NCBI RefSeq assembly: GCF_021155765.1
Contig: NC_060114.1
Span: 13,959,501-14,023,500 of the forward strand
Direction: 5' to 3'
Source of the DNA: Diprion similis
Taxonomy: Eukaryota; Arthropoda; Insecta; Hymenoptera; Diprionidae
Length of the DNA: 64,000 nucleotides
Shown here: positions 49,301 to 61,783 of the stretch, in pieces
How positions within the stretch are numbered: position 1 is the first letter of the stretch
Layout: the number at the start of each line of letters is the position of its first letter
The notes under the pieces: model-generated
The model's database searches: none
Seen by the model: the letters and a program-made list of their open reading frames with translations, nothing else
Told to the model about the DNA's origin: nothing
Translations under genes and position numbers: made by a program

Positions 49301-52300
49301 ATTTATCCTAGAACCGTAAAATGGCGACTGTGTCTTCTTTTTCTATTTTCAGACGACGCTATTTTGGTGGGAAATTTATTCTATTCTTCTCCTCACGTTA
49401 CTTTCACTCTAACTGTATTATGGGTACGCGTCGCGTGTTTTGATATTCGTCCTTTTCTCGGATTTCACAACGAAAATGAACAAGAACAACAGGAGTAAGA
49501 ACGAAAATAAAAAGGGAATATACGGATCGATCCATCAATTCTTGGACTGAGTTTTGCTGTCATTTTGATACGATATAGATAATGTAGACTGAGATACGAC
49601 AGTCCTTCAATTTTCAGATTTCAGGGTTTACAAGAAACATGTTTATGTTATCGTACTTTTGAATCCAACGTTTTTCTTTGAATTTTTAGAACCTCATCTT
49701 TTCCAAATAAATCTAACGTTTTGTTTTAGCGTGAAAAATACTGATCTTTCAGAATATGAAATATATTTTGAGGTAGATCTGCGGAAACTGTAAAAAAATT
49801 GACACGTTTCATTCGACATTTTCAGTCCTGTATATATGCGAAGAAGGAAAAAGTAAATTGATTAAATTTTTTCGTCCAAAATGGTTGATATTTTCGATTA
49901 TAAATTTGCGTTGGAATAATACGAGATTACAATTTAATCGGTATAGATATTCTTTACCGATCTTGAGTGTATTTAGAAAATTCCGATTCAGTGACGATTC
50001 CGTTTTTATCACATATATTCAAACTTTAAACTGTAGCCAGATTGAAATTTGACTTTAAAAACCTCGTAGAAAATCGGTGTCATCACTGCGAATGATGATC
50101 AAACGATAGAGAAGTTTTTGTCTGATTGTCAGTACGAATTCAGTGAGCGTTTTAAGGACGTGCCAGCTGTTATATGTATATACGATACAGTATACACGTG
50201 GTTCCGTATTACTCGGTTGCCGGTTAAACTTGATCCCTTTACGTTTTATTATTATTTTACGTTGGCAATATCTCTGACTTAGTGCTTACACTCCGTGCGT
50301 CGTGAAATTAGTCGTAACTACCGGTTAAACCGAAATTTCTCGCTGCATGGAATTAACCTCACCGCGGATATGTATAAACAGCGGAAAACGATGCTTGCAA
50401 TAGACATGCACGTGGGTATACAGCAGCTATAATGTCTCTTGGGAATAAGATGGTGAACTATCCCTTGATCATAGGAATTGGTTGTATGGTTTCCAGAAGG
50501 TTTGCAGGTGTGCGGTTTCATGGGACATTCGGAATGCCGAAATCAGGGCATCATATTGAATTGAGTGACGGAAACGTGATTGTAACGATGCGTGGTTAGA
50601 AATATCGTTATTATATCGCAAATTTAGAATTGTTTGAAATTCAGTAAGCTTTAACTTTAACTTCCATATTTTGGAAACACAAATTTTTGGAAGTCATTTT
50701 AAAATTGCAGAATAGTAATCTTTTCTATCAACATTTCGTTACGTTGATATTTCTATGTTCAACCTCATCTGCATAAAATCTCTGAAAACCATTCGCTGTG
50801 TATAAATGTATATGGTGTATTAAGCGTTACATCCTTTTTGCATTTTGCTTTTTTCATCGTCACACTTCTATCCTGGAATTCCGGTAAAGAATATAAAATT
50901 TTTATGTTGAAAAAATTGCTCCATCCTGATTCATCGTTCGTTTTCTTTATATTTTTCCTTCTCATCGTTATACAATCTCATTTCTTTTTTCTCTATTCTG
51001 TCTTCTCCTTGTACTACGTTAGCCTTCAAAAGTGTACATTTTCGAATTGTCGTGTTTATCGCTGGTCCCGTCGCCTTATTTTCAAACCACGAGCCCATTA
51101 ATACGTCGGGATTTATAAAATGACGAGGCTCCGCGAGAGAGTCGAGGGTTTGGGGGTGGGGGTGGAGACGGTGGCGTCGGCGGCGGGGGGAGGGAGGGGG
51201 TTGATATGATACGGTGGAATGGGCTTCGGATGATCCAATTCTCCCGGGATGCTGTGGCAACACAGTTTGTCCATTGAGCCAACCACCCTGTGCCCCCGAC
51301 CCCCCTTTTCATCCCCCACCCCTCAGTATAGTTTCAGTCGACGACATGTAAGGGCCAATATCGTGCCCTATGTATATTTATACCGCATTAAAATTCACCC
51401 TCTCTTAAAACGCGAGCTTCCGCAATCTCATACGCCTTATGTATATATATATATATATGCATATGCATATATATATATAACAAGTCGAAGATAAACAACG
51501 AAAAAACAACGCCTCATTTTTGGCGGGAAGGGTATTTAATTAGAACTAGAAATAATGGAAGAAACAACAAAAGAAAAAAAAAAAAAAAAAAAATGTCGGA
51601 ATCATTATCCAAATACTTTTCTCTTATTCTAATTTTTTACCCTAGAACATAGGTGCTACGTAAATGATACTCCCTTGAACAATAATGTGTAATTATCGCC
51701 TCTGGCTTACGGCTAACTTGTTTGCGCTTTGAAACAAAATGCGAGTTCGCATTCTATACACGAATTATGTGACAATGACTCTCAATCTCTCACGTAGGTT
51801 GGTTAATTGCATCGCCAGTCATTGTCACATGATTCGTGTATAGAATGCGAACTCGCATTTTGTTTTAGAGCGCAAACAAGTTAGCCGGAAGTCAAACGCG
51901 TTAATGGACATATACAAAAACACGCTTGTCGCGCGATGGAAACGGAAAGTAATCACAGTGTATAAATTTTTTCCCGAAGAGGGAAGATCGAGTGGGCATG
52001 TATACGGATGAAGAGGAGAGTCGCGCATATGCGCTGGGAATTCGGCACAGAAGTCAACGGAGTCCGACTGACTCCGTCTACAAAGTATTGCTTTCAAAAG
52101 CATCCCAAGGGATCCGGGGGAATGGTGTCATTGCCGAATCCCGGGGGAACGGACAAGTGACGTATATGACTCGGCGAGGGATCGCATCTCTCTAGTTCTC
52201 TTTACCCAGATACTTTAAATCCCTCGTGATCATACTTATTGCCACCTTTGTATAATAACGTTGTGCGTTTATAGAAACTTTATATAATCGATGAAATTCC

Positions 52301-53926
52301 GATACACACTGCGATTTTAGGGAACTTTGCAGAAACGAGACAAGTTTTTTTTTTTTGTGAATCTTTTACTTTCTTTTACGAGTGAGGAAATTTTATTAAC
52401 AAAAAAAAAATAAAAAATAAAAAAAAAAAAAAATAAGAACACTTGTACGATTTTCGAATTTATTAACATTTTTGGAGAAAGATTCGAATCGTGTTTTTTT
52501 TTTTTTTTTTTTTTTTTTTATTGTTATTTTCTTATTGCATTATCGGTCTGATCAGTGTTTTAAATTTATTTTAAATCGTTACAAATTAGGACATTCTTAA
52601 CCCCTCATCAATACTGATTGTAATTTCGTCTGAACACTGATCAAGCTTTCAGAGCCAGTCCAGGTGTTCAAAGTATTCATAGTTTCTCCAAAATCAAAAA
52701 GTTGGCAAAGTCAAGAGTTTGAATTTCTCGTCTTTTTTTTTTATCGAAAATTGATAATTCGAGCATAAATTCAAAAGTTATAATTTCACGTTAAAAATTC
52801 AGCGACACTTCCGCACAATATCTGTAGTTTAGGATTTTTAGATTTAATCCCTCTCGATTTTAAGATCGGTTCAATACTTTCCGGGTCGATCTTAATGAAA
52901 TTGGCTCAGGGTGGTGCTCGGGTGTAGGTAATCGAAGGGACATAGACCAGCATTCGGCGTGCCAACCCCCGTCTACGAACGAGATCCGTCCAGCAGTTAC
53001 CTGCGCACTTAACTTAATCGGTAGTTAACTTAACCAAATGTTAACTGGCGTCGTTCTGCCGAGCTTATTGTAGACGGTTAGAGATGCGAATGGCTATCCA
53101 ACGCTCGACGCTGTAGACACAAAATTTTATTCGCGGATTCGTATGCGTGTGTGTGTGTGTGTATAGGTATAATGTAATGTCACGTACAGTTTCTAACGCC
53201 GTTGTACAGTACCGACAATTGAGCGCAGGGTTTAATCGATCCTTACTTAGCAATTAAAGTTGGAATTAAATCGGCTATCATCGCTTCGGTAAAAAGCTTC
53301 CACTACGGTTAATTAACTAACACTTTCAGGTACTGAAACTGCGAAAACTAGTTTTTCCAATCGTAATTAAAATTTCGCGAAAACTATAAGCATAGATATT
53401 CGCTATCGAATTTCGTCGGTGCGTAGTTGTTGTATGTGTATATATATATATATACTAGGCTCGTCGTTAAATCGAAGATCATTTTCGATGGTCGCATAAA
53501 TTGAATCTAAATGTTGTAGAAGAAATCGATCTCTAATTTTTTTTTACACTTTCATTCTCACTCCTTCGTAAGATTTTTTAATCAGTTTTCAAGCTATACG
53601 ACATCGTGTTTTATACTTTTTTTGTTTTAATATTCATTGAATTTCGAATCGTCCTTATTTTCGATTGGATTGAAAGAAGATGTGCAGGGAATTCCATTCT
53701 GATTCTCAAAAATTAAGCACAAAAAACATGGCCAGCAGGCAGACTCTGGGCTCGAAATAAAAATCTGAAAGTATTAGAGATTTTTTTTTTTTTTTTTTTT
53801 TTATACATTTAAAGCCGATCCACGCCCCCCCCCCCCCCCAAAAAAAAAAAACAAACCATTTAACGACCACCATAATGTATACGTCAATTATATCTCAGCG
53901 ATTCAAATTTCCCGCGTATTGTATTT

Positions 53927-53974
<48 letters not shown>

Positions 53975-56900
53975 TATATACGTATATTCACGTGCGAGTT
54001 TTTATTTTAATTTTTTTGCAACCGTCACCTCCTCTGTTTTTTTTTACCCCCGTTGTTTTATGCATCCACTCCTCATTTTTATTTAATCATTCGTTTTTTC
54101 CCTCTCCTCGGATTTCAAGCTGGTCGGTTATTTCTAATCTCTGAATTATTGATCACGCGCAAGTTAGCCGATAATGCATTTTCTGTGTACAGAGCCCGAG
54201 CTTTTGTATACCCGTGCGCACGTTGCTGACGCGATCGAACCCACGAAATTTTCTGTTGAATTTTTCAAGTCTCTTTTTTTTTTCCTTACACTTTACTCGG
54301 TACCAGTGACCGGGCTGCAAGTGAAAAATGACAATTCGATTGAGATAGAATTTTTTCAGCGTCAATTCTTGCGACTCGAGCGAAGGCTTGAATCGAAACT
54401 GATTTTCACCGTTACGCAAGTTTCGGATGATTCAATACGTGAATTCCATAAAACGAGATACATTTGGTGGGAATAAAAAAATATTTCGTCAGTCTAATAT
54501 GCCGATAAATTCTTTTACTCTGTTTTTTTTTTTTTTTTTTTTTTTCTACCCAGATTTTCCAAACACGTCTGTTTTGCTTTCTCGTCTTCTGTTTCCCGCT
54601 GCATGGCAATAAAATTTTCGAAAAAATTATATCCTCCGCGTCCCACGTTCGAACCGAAATTTGTAAAAAACAAAAAAAGGGAAAATGTTATTGTCTATAT
54701 TTTTTTATATATATATATATATGTGAAAAAAAAAGGAAAAAAAAATGTACACCCCCTCCCAGGTTAAGGATATTTACGACCTGGCAATGGAGAGCGAAGA
54801 AGTAGCCTTTGATAGCGGCGCTCGATAGCGTCGCGACGCTCGGCGCCGGCGCCTTTCGCGTCTACCGATTGGCCGCTCAACCCTCGGCGTGCTTCAGGTA
54901 CACGTTCCCATGGAAACTGTGGAAAACGACGGCCTGCCTACCCAACCCTGCCTCCCATCTATGTGTGTACATACCCGCGGGTCGCTGTATGGGTTTACGT
55001 CTATATGTATGGGGGGTGAATTCCGCATGTATATATGCGCGTAGAACTCGATGGAAATTCTCTTTCAATTACATTTCGACAATTTGAATTCACCGAACGG
55101 CTGCCGCTACGCCGAGGACGACTTTCATTTTGTTCCTTGCTCTTTGTCTATCTATAAGTTGAGTGCCGGAAGGTAGGGAATGTGGAGGGGGTGAGATAAT
55201 AATATACCTATATGGTATGTATATGTATACAAATATTTAGGAGGGGTTGAAACGTCTTGACGAATTTTTGCTTTTTTTTTTGCCTGCATTTACTGAGAAA
55301 TTATAGTAGCATTGAATTGTATATAGTTATGATTATGTTTAGGTGATTACGGAAAGATTAATGAATTAATAAAAATTATTTACTCGAGCAACAAATTTTA
55401 GTGGCGATACAGAGATTGATATAAAATTTGTTGCGACAGATAGAACTCTGAGAGTTTGTGAGTAGCACCTTGCAAAATCTCTTATTATTCTCGAGGGATG
55501 ATTCTTGATGACTTTGATTAAGGGCGGAATTTGCTGGATCAGCGAATTATTCATTTTCACGTTGATAAATTAATGTTTGACAATGTTTTAGCGGGAGGAT
55601 ATTAATTGCGGAATGTTTTCTGTGATTGAAGTGTTGATCAATTTGGATGGATAATATAAACGATTGAAATATCTCAAGATCGGCAGTCGATGAGCAGAGA
55701 AATCGAAGTTGTTTTATCTTCTGAATGAAACTTCAACATTTTTTGTTACAGCGAGTAAGAATTCGTTGGGAACGATTTTTTTTATCGATACAGATCTTAG
55801 AAAAAAATGTTCACGATTTTTGCTATATCGTTCAATTTTTTTAATCGTATGTAATTATCGAACAGATTTTTTTTCTTCTTTTTACTGGTCCCAAAACTTT
55901 TAGTCTCTTCAGATTGACTCTCACGAGCGTTTTCCTATCAATCGTGGTACAAGAAACTCATAAAACACTTTGAACAGAATATCCTTCTAGTCAATTCAGA
56001 AATACAATAAAATTTAGCCGTAAACATTAAAACTTTATCAGAATTATTATCATTAGAAGCGATTTAGTGCTATAATTTATAACTCGGGGAAACTCAAAAA
56101 TAAGTACAGAAACATTTTGAAAACAACTGTTAAAAATGCAGTTTGAAATTTCTTTAATTTACGGAGTCACATACCGCAGTTTCCGCCTCCATTACAACCG
56201 CGGGAAATACGAAATTTCCCGATTATAACTACAATACTAATCTTCAGGTTCATTACGTTGTCAAGCATGTATCTCAATTAGTTAATTAGTTAGGCGAACA
56301 GGCGTTAAACATGAGTTATTAACAGGTCTTCAAAATGGTCAAAAATATTGTCAATATATATCCATTAGGGTGGCGCAAAAAAACCGAATATTTTTTTTTT
56401 ATGAGTCTCGTTTGACAAAATGTTCGTTTTTGATGTTTTGAGAGCCTACTCCAAAGGACAGCTTAAAAAAAAAATTTAAGAGGTCGCTCAAAATTTTTTT
56501 AAATGTCAAAAATCGTCAAAAAAATTAAATTAAAAAAATTATATTTTCAGTATTTTGTTTGATTTTTAATTCATGTCGTGGTGTATTGTTATCGATTCTT
56601 TCTTACTGAATTAAAGAAAAAAAATATATGAAATTTTAATATGAATATTAAAAGGTCGCTCGAAAAGATCTAAAGAAATGCACCAAAAAATTGAAAAAAA
56701 ATTATGAGCGAGCTTTCAAAATTCAAATTTCCAACTGAAACTTTCGGAAACTTATTTTTTTTGTCTATAAAATTATACCGTAACGAGAAAACAAATTTAA
56801 AAAAAATCGATTTTTGACGATTTCTGACGTTTTAAAAAATGTGGAGCGACCTCTGTAAAATTTTTTTTTTGAACTGTCCTTTGGCGTGGGCTCTTAAAAC

Positions 56901-59900
56901 ATTAAAAACTAACATTTTGTCATACGAGAATCCAAAAAAAAACAAAAATAGTCGGTTTCTTTGCGCCACCCTAATATGCATATCTAATTTATGATATATA
57001 AAGTAAGAAGAAAATTTTTTAATAATAATTGAAAAAGTCTTGACGATTGAGGGATTCGTATAAAAATATCATCTCACACTTTTGCCCGAGTCTGTCAGTT
57101 TTCATGCTATAAGCGAGTGGAATTCGCACAGCGCACGCCTCCACCCTCATTTTATATGCAGACGGCACACGTTGGTTGACTGACGGTTCGAGCAGGAGAT
57201 AAAATTTTCATGATATTCTATTAGTCCGGCGTTTTTCCCGACGTGCCGGGCGGCTCAAAAAACGGAGGTCCACTTTTTACGAACCCCCGCGATTTTCCGC
57301 CCTTTCAATGAACGGTTTCTTTCGATCGAAAAACGACGCTTCGGACAAACATGAAATGAGTGAAAAAGCCAATATCGGGTTGGTCGGCAAATTTCCTTTC
57401 ACAAATGAAATACCTGCAGAAGTTAATCGTTTTTAACTCGATCAATCGTCAGGGTCGTAATCAAATTGTACAACCGATAATCGCTTTTATTCATTCCGGA
57501 TAAATTTTCCGAACATTCTACAGCACGCATGTTAAATGTGAAAAAATTTTCATTGATGTGTTTGAACAGGTTTGCCCAGACGGGGATGAACGAAATGAGA
57601 GAGGGATGGATGGTTGAGTTTAGATTTTCCTTTGCTAATTCCCTTCGTACACGAATATAACGCGAGACCATCTACGCGTTTCTGCGCACGTTTTTCCCTT
57701 TATGAAGATAATATAATGCTGGCGTGGCAGTATGGTGGTTGGGAAAATTCAACCCCCCGTAGAGCATTCGTCGGAGGGCTTAGCAACTCGCAAGTTTCGT
57801 CGTATCAGTTTAATCCAAAAAGCCACATTAGGCCTCGCAATTGATTCTCAAACAACTCCCTTAAACTCCTTATACCTACACGTAGCTGCATGTCGGCTTG
57901 CAGGAATTTATACCGGCTGAGCATCGTTTACCGACTGATTAGCTGCTCGTGACGCTACCGTTTAGGACAATGGTATAAATTTTAACGGTGCATGATGGGA
58001 TGGAACAACCGACATTGAAGAAGAAGATGAAGAAGAAGAAGAAGAAAAAGTAGTAATAGTAGTACTTCTGGTGGAACTTACTTGAACGCGGCTTTCCGTC
58101 AGGCCGATTCTCATTGCGATTTCTTCCCGCATGAATATGTCGGGGTAGTGAGTTTTGCTGAAACACCTTTCCAGCTCGTTGAGCTGCGCCGGTGTGAACC
58201 TCGTCCGATGCCGTTTCTGCTTCGCCGGTTTGTCGTCACCTTGACCGATCGACCCCGAGTTTCCTGAAATCATGAAGCACCGGGTCGGGGTCATTCAGTG
58301 CATCGTCCACTGCACATCTCCGGAAGGACCAAGTGAGAGAAAAGAACGAAACGGAGAGTCGCGGATGGAAGGAATACCGTTATGATTAGGAATGGGACAC
58401 TCGTACAAGAGAACGAGACCATCGCTACACACACCGTCAATGATGAACGCGTCTGATCCAGGCATCGTTAATACAATCCGTCGAAGAGCTGAAGTCACTT
58501 AACTTCACCCCCCAAGAATCGGTTCGAGTCTTGCTTGCGAAGGTGCGCCTGAGATCTTATATTCCTACGGAGGGTGAAAAGGAGGACTTCAGGCTACAAA
58601 GTGGCCGAAATGGTGCAGCGACTCCTTTCTCCTTATCCAGCGTTACATTTGCTCGTGATTTTAGACTCCGTTCCACTCCTCCTCCTCCTTTACTCCACCG
58701 CACTGCAGTGCATGTTTGGTTTTACGCGCAGTTTTTGCTGATCCCTTTCATCCTCCGTCCCTCCGTCGTCGCGCAGTTTGTTCCCGATATTTTCCTCCTG
58801 CCTTTTGCTCTTCTCATCCTCTTTACCGCTGATGCTGGTGCAGTTTAAATTTGTATAGGAGCAGTAGCTCCTACGTGCAGTCCAAGCGGCTAAGGAGCGA
58901 GTCGTCCGCGCACCCAGAGCTACGGGTACACCCGACGACGACGGGGAGGAGACGCACGAACGCCGGTTGGTCACTTAGCATCGAGGTGTTAGAATCGTCA
59001 CCGGCCTCTGCTTCTAGGCGAACAAATACCACCACACATTTCTCCATCCCCACGTACCCCCGACACTCGGCTCGTCCTCTCGGAGTGTGTTCCTCGCTCA
59101 CAGGCACGACTCTTGAACCTGCCTACCGTTGCACCATAAGTATGCTTATTACGCAATGAACTAGTTAGTATAGCTAGAGCATATATGTACATATATATAT
59201 ATGGGGTACATTTGCAAATAACCAGCAGAAATTGACTTTTATGTATGCTTATATATGATACTCGGACTAAAACGATCACGTAAGCATCCGCAAGGCACTT
59301 TATCTTTACCACTGCGAGTCGTTTCCATTTCTGCTTATGATTTTCTAACGTACTCCACACAGTCGACCCGACCGGCTACCGGTGTTACGCTAAAAGCGCG
59401 GTCGGTGTGTATAAAGTTTGAGATTATATATCGTAGATAGGGACACGGACCACCCCGGAGGGTGTACCGACTCACTAAACCACGGGTGTATATATATAGA
59501 GACGGTATCAATGAGAACCGAGTTTACAACTCGCCTCTTTATTCCTGTTTTATTTTTACGGTCATCTCTGATGGTTTTATACGAATTTTATTGGCGGGTG
59601 CAAACCTTCTTTATTATACCGCCGAATGTTCGGCCCGCCTTTTAAACCCATCGGTCATTATTACCGCAGGGATAGTACCTTCATCCGAAATCGTATTTTG
59701 CTGAATGCTGCGGGAGTGACGTGCGAAAAGGGGTAGAAAACATCGTCGTGAAATCACTCAGGGTATATCATTGTTGTACGGTGGAAGTGTGAAGTTGGGA
59801 ATCGGATCTTCAACATCATCTTATGCACCGCGTTACGCCCGGCATGTAATTTTCTTTCACTCGGAGGTAGAGGAGGAGTGTCGCATGGTAGCAGCAAGTA

Positions 59901-59936
59901 GCCGAGGCATAAATGCACATAGGAGTGCAGCACCCT

Positions 59937-59971
<35 letters not shown>

Positions 59972-61783
59972 GGGCAACCGGCATGGTTAAGCCAGTCGTC
60001 TAGTGTGTGATCTTGAGCGTATGGTAGACGATATGTGTGCATACGCGGCGGGTATATAATACCCGAAGTGAAGAAGTTTTAAATCAAATAAAAGGACTCT
60101 AACCAAACTTTAACTCACAGTAGACTTGTTTAAGTAGCGTCTAAGAATACTAATTAGACACCGACACGCCGATGCCTTTCATCGACGCGCTTCCTCTTGT
60201 GTATCCATCTTCACCGTGTTCTACGAACACACGAATCGCTACTACTTTCCAGTTTTTACACCATTTCTATACTATCGTGGTGAGAACTATTCCTCACGGG
60301 TCAAATGTCACGCGGTGGTTTCAGCAGGTATGAAACCGTTCGTTTGCATCCGTTCAATCGTCGTCGCACCTTTTACTGTGTTGTGATATATTTTTTTTAC
60401 ACAACGTTGGGGTCGATTAGGGCACACGCGGTTTTGATAATTAAGTTTCTGGAAAAATGAGACTTGACTGATGGGTACCGGTTGAGAAGATCTAAAGTTG
60501 GATTAAAGGTGAAAAAAAGTATCGATGAAAGCGCGAGTAGTCCAAGCGATGTTAACCGTAGGACACATCCGACGGAGAACCAGCCGACGGCTGACTGTGA
60601 GGTGTGTCTGGCTCGAGGTCGAGCAACTCTACTGGTTCCTTAACTTCTCGGCTAATTTAATCTGAGTGAGTTAAGTTAATTACGCTTATCAGACCCACGA
60701 GCTCACGGCACTGTGGAGGGAATTGGATGGACCCGTAGAAAAACACACCACGTGCGTTTGATAATGCTTTGCAGAAATCTATCTCACGTTTGGATTTTTC
60801 TTGGATTTACGATTTTTGATACTCATGTTGAATGTCGAATTTTAACATCGGATAAGTAGACCAACAAAGTCAGACCAATGTTAAAGTTACCGCAATGATT
60901 GTTTCAAAACTGTTCTTATCTTAATCCCTGATCAGTCAAATTCGCAGATCATTTTTCACTGATCGGTTTGACGGTTAGAATTGTTCCTCTTTCTCGACAA
61001 CCAAGGTATGGAATCACGGATGAACATCGCTTTGGCATTGAATTGATAATGAAACGTACTTGTACGATATTTCTCGGTGATTTGAACGCATGGAATATTT
61101 TTCATCTGCCTTACTTGTGTACTTGATAAACGACGACGCACTTTATTCCACATCTTAATTTCAAGATCATCGAAGATTTGACGACAGTATGCGGTATTAA
61201 GTAGATACTATACTGACCATGTTCTATGTTTCTCTTATTTCATCAATGAAATTGATTCGGCGAAACTTTCACCGCGATACACTTTTCTTCTACGGTGGTT
61301 TACCATGTAGAACGTGTATTCATAGATGAAAAAGAATCTCGATACTCCAGACACATGTGAATATACATTTATAGTCTTATAATTGGACATCCACGCGTTT
61401 ACGGCTTCCCGAATCAAATGTCACACCGTTTCGAGGTTCCTCTGTTTCTACTTCATTTCTCTTTCACTCGATGGATTTGAGTTTTTCGATCCTCTTCGTG
61501 TCCTCGAGAGGTGACTCGAGGTATCGCGAGTGAAACGGTCCCAGGGGAATTCGAATCGTTTGCAGGTTTCGTTCTCTTGGGTTGGAATAAGAAGAAGCAG
61601 AAGTAGAAGAAAAAGACTAAGATGAATTTATAGAACGACGAATGACGGGGAGACGAACGTGTCTTATAAGGGGATGATAAAAAGAGTTTCAACGGTAAAT
61701 AAAATTTTAGAGACAATTTATCTGGTGGTGAATTTACCGGGGATTCCGTGTATGGAGCCGCCGGTGGAGATGTTGTTGAGCAT
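37307..61783 (-). CDS. otp: Orthopedia (Otp), paired-class homeodomain transcription factor
   Basis: Five coding exons in transcription order: 61783-61738, 58263-58082, 45250-45067, 44438-44259 and 37617-37307. They total 300 aa plus TAA with consistent phases 1, 0, 1, 1. The N-terminus is [16 protein letters not shown]. The homeodomain is aa 31-90 ([20 protein letters not shown]...[15 protein letters not shown]), with Gln at position 50 and an intron between homeodomain residues 46 and 47. [17 protein letters not shown] and a G/L/Q-rich segment follow as in fly Otp. The last exon has an OAR motif ([11 protein letters not shown], aa ~260-270) and the terminal EYSSVY. Otp is a nuclear DNA-binding regulator of hindgut, CNS and neuroendocrine cell fates. 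Exon 3 ends at a less usual donor, G|GTCAGT, because the next GT four bases on would break the frame. Upstream of ATG 61783 an in-frame TAA lies about 90 nt away. Confidence 0.95.
37697..37892. mobile_element. Hairpin element with telomere-like loop and CTG expansion
   Basis: The inner arms CCATCCAAGC...GATTGGTTGA (37748-37772) and TTGACCAATC...GCTTGGATGG (37798-37822) pair over 25 bp with few mismatches. The outer arms also pair (GGAATTTCATGAG...GCAAAAATTAGTA against TACTAGTTTTTGC...CGTGAAATTC). The loop contains three CCTAA units. The right arm has a (CTG)7 insertion missing from the left. The element lies only 80 bp upstream of the acceptor of the last otp exon. Confidence 0.7.
38168..38533. 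mobile_element. 366-bp near-perfect palindrome (foldback element)
   Basis: The left arm runs from CTATTGGGTATGACGCCACT and the right arm ends AGTGGCATCATACCGAATAG. Internal pairs include CATAAAATCTCATGGGACTG against CAGTCCCATGAGATTTTATG and GGCGACATTTGTTACCGAC against GTCGGTAACAAATGTCGCC. The centre holds a short TGTCGGTAA repeat. There is no ORF. Similarity may extend outwards in degenerate form. Confidence 0.75.
39150..39345. other. GC-rich island within otp intron 4
   Basis: Sequence markedly richer in GC than its surroundings, with open frames on the minus strand. It has neither good splice signals nor a recognisable protein motif. It could be a regulatory element or a relic of an inserted sequence. 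Confidence 0.3.
40730..40810. repeat. Short inverted repeat
   Basis: GTCGGTTACGTTGGC near 40743 pairs with GCCGACGTAACTGAC near 40779, with diverged flanks that also pair. It directly precedes a MITE copy. Confidence 0.5.
40831..41002. mobile_element. MITE family A, copy 1
   Basis: The ends are CTTCGGACTAACTTGTTTTC and, inverted, CTTTCGGCTAACTTGTTTTC. Inside, ACAAAATGCGAGTT and TTCTATACAAATCACGTGGC pair with the matching right-arm sequence. A second copy with the same ends and interior is at 51704-51893. It has no coding capacity and is a short non-autonomous element. Confidence 0.75.
41240..41284. repeat. (CTGC)n microsatellite
   Basis: A tetranucleotide GCCT array with one interruption (CCTTGCTG). 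Open frames across it are artefacts of the repeat. Confidence 0.9.
43464..43502. repeat. C run followed by (CT)n
   Basis: About 16 consecutive C residues and then a CT dinucleotide tract. Length is likely uncertain in the assembly. Confidence 0.85.
44575..44841. mobile_element. 267-bp element with ~27-bp terminal inverted repeats
   Basis: The left end GTACACTTGTCC...GATTCTGAGAC and the right end GTCTCAGAATC...GGACAAGTGTAC are inverted repeats with a few mismatches. The interior is largely unpaired and no ORF is present. A MITE-type element is the simplest reading. Confidence 0.6.
44861..44969. mobile_element. Palindromic MITE-like repeat, copy 2 (GATTAATCGAT family)
   Basis: The ends match the element at 1911-2090 (TGCGATTAATCGAT on the left, ATCGATTAATCGCACAGAAC on the right). 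It is shorter than copy 1 by about 70 bp of interior repeats. It sits 20 bp from the 44575-44841 element. Confidence 0.55.
51704..51893. mobile_element. MITE family A, copy 2
   Basis: The ends GGCTTACGGCTAACTTGTTT and, inverted, GACTTCCGGCTAACTTGTTT match copy 1 at 40831-41002. The arms pair over about 75 bp (AAAATGCGAGTTCGCATTCT and its complement), leaving a loop near 51780-51820. Confidence 0.8.
53930..53970. repeat. (TA)n microsatellite
   Basis: An uninterrupted TA/AT dinucleotide tract of about 40 bp, preceded at 53826 by a C run and an A run. Confidence 0.9.
56366..56973. mobile_element. 608-bp TA-flanked inverted-repeat element (mariner-like MITE)
   Basis: It begins TAGGGTGGCGCAAAAAAACC and ends GGTTTCTTTGCGCCACCCTA, so TA may be both the terminus and the duplicated target. 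The arms pair inwards, for example ACTCCAAAGGACAG against CTGTCCTTTGGCG and GAGGTCGCTC against GAGCGACCTC. The TA flank and terminal structure fit a Tc1/mariner-related non-autonomous element. There is no transposase ORF. Confidence 0.75.
58264..61737. other. otp intron 1
   Basis: A 3.5 kb intron. The part next to the homeodomain exon (58300-59150) is GC-richer. A (CAG)n tract occurs at 59937-59970. TTAACTTAA/TTAAGTTAATTA-like words around 60660 are possible homeodomain sites, but such motifs are frequent by chance. No exon is seen. Confidence 0.55.
59937..59970. repeat. (CAG)n trinucleotide repeat
   Basis: Eleven or so uninterrupted AGC/CAG units in otp intron 1. It generates poly-Ala frames in both strands that are not genes. 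Confidence 0.9.

Larger units (their letters stand above)
45251..58081. other. otp intron 2 (12.8 kb)
   Basis: A very large intron between homeodomain residues 46 and 47. It mixes AT-rich sequence with GC-richer islands at about 46020-46320, 47240-47500, 47800-48420, 49080-49260, 51080-51340, 54820-55000 and 57180-57300. It also holds a MITE copy (51704-51893), a TA-flanked element (56366-56973), a (TA)n array and G/C runs. Developmental-gene introns of this type often hold enhancers. No exon can be supported. Confidence 0.55.

Noticed and set aside
58870..58910. tRNA-like A-box (GTCCAAGCGGCTAAGGAGCG)
   Set aside because: No B-box or acceptor-stem pairing at the correct distance; the resemblance to Leu/Ser tRNA is limited to one arm.
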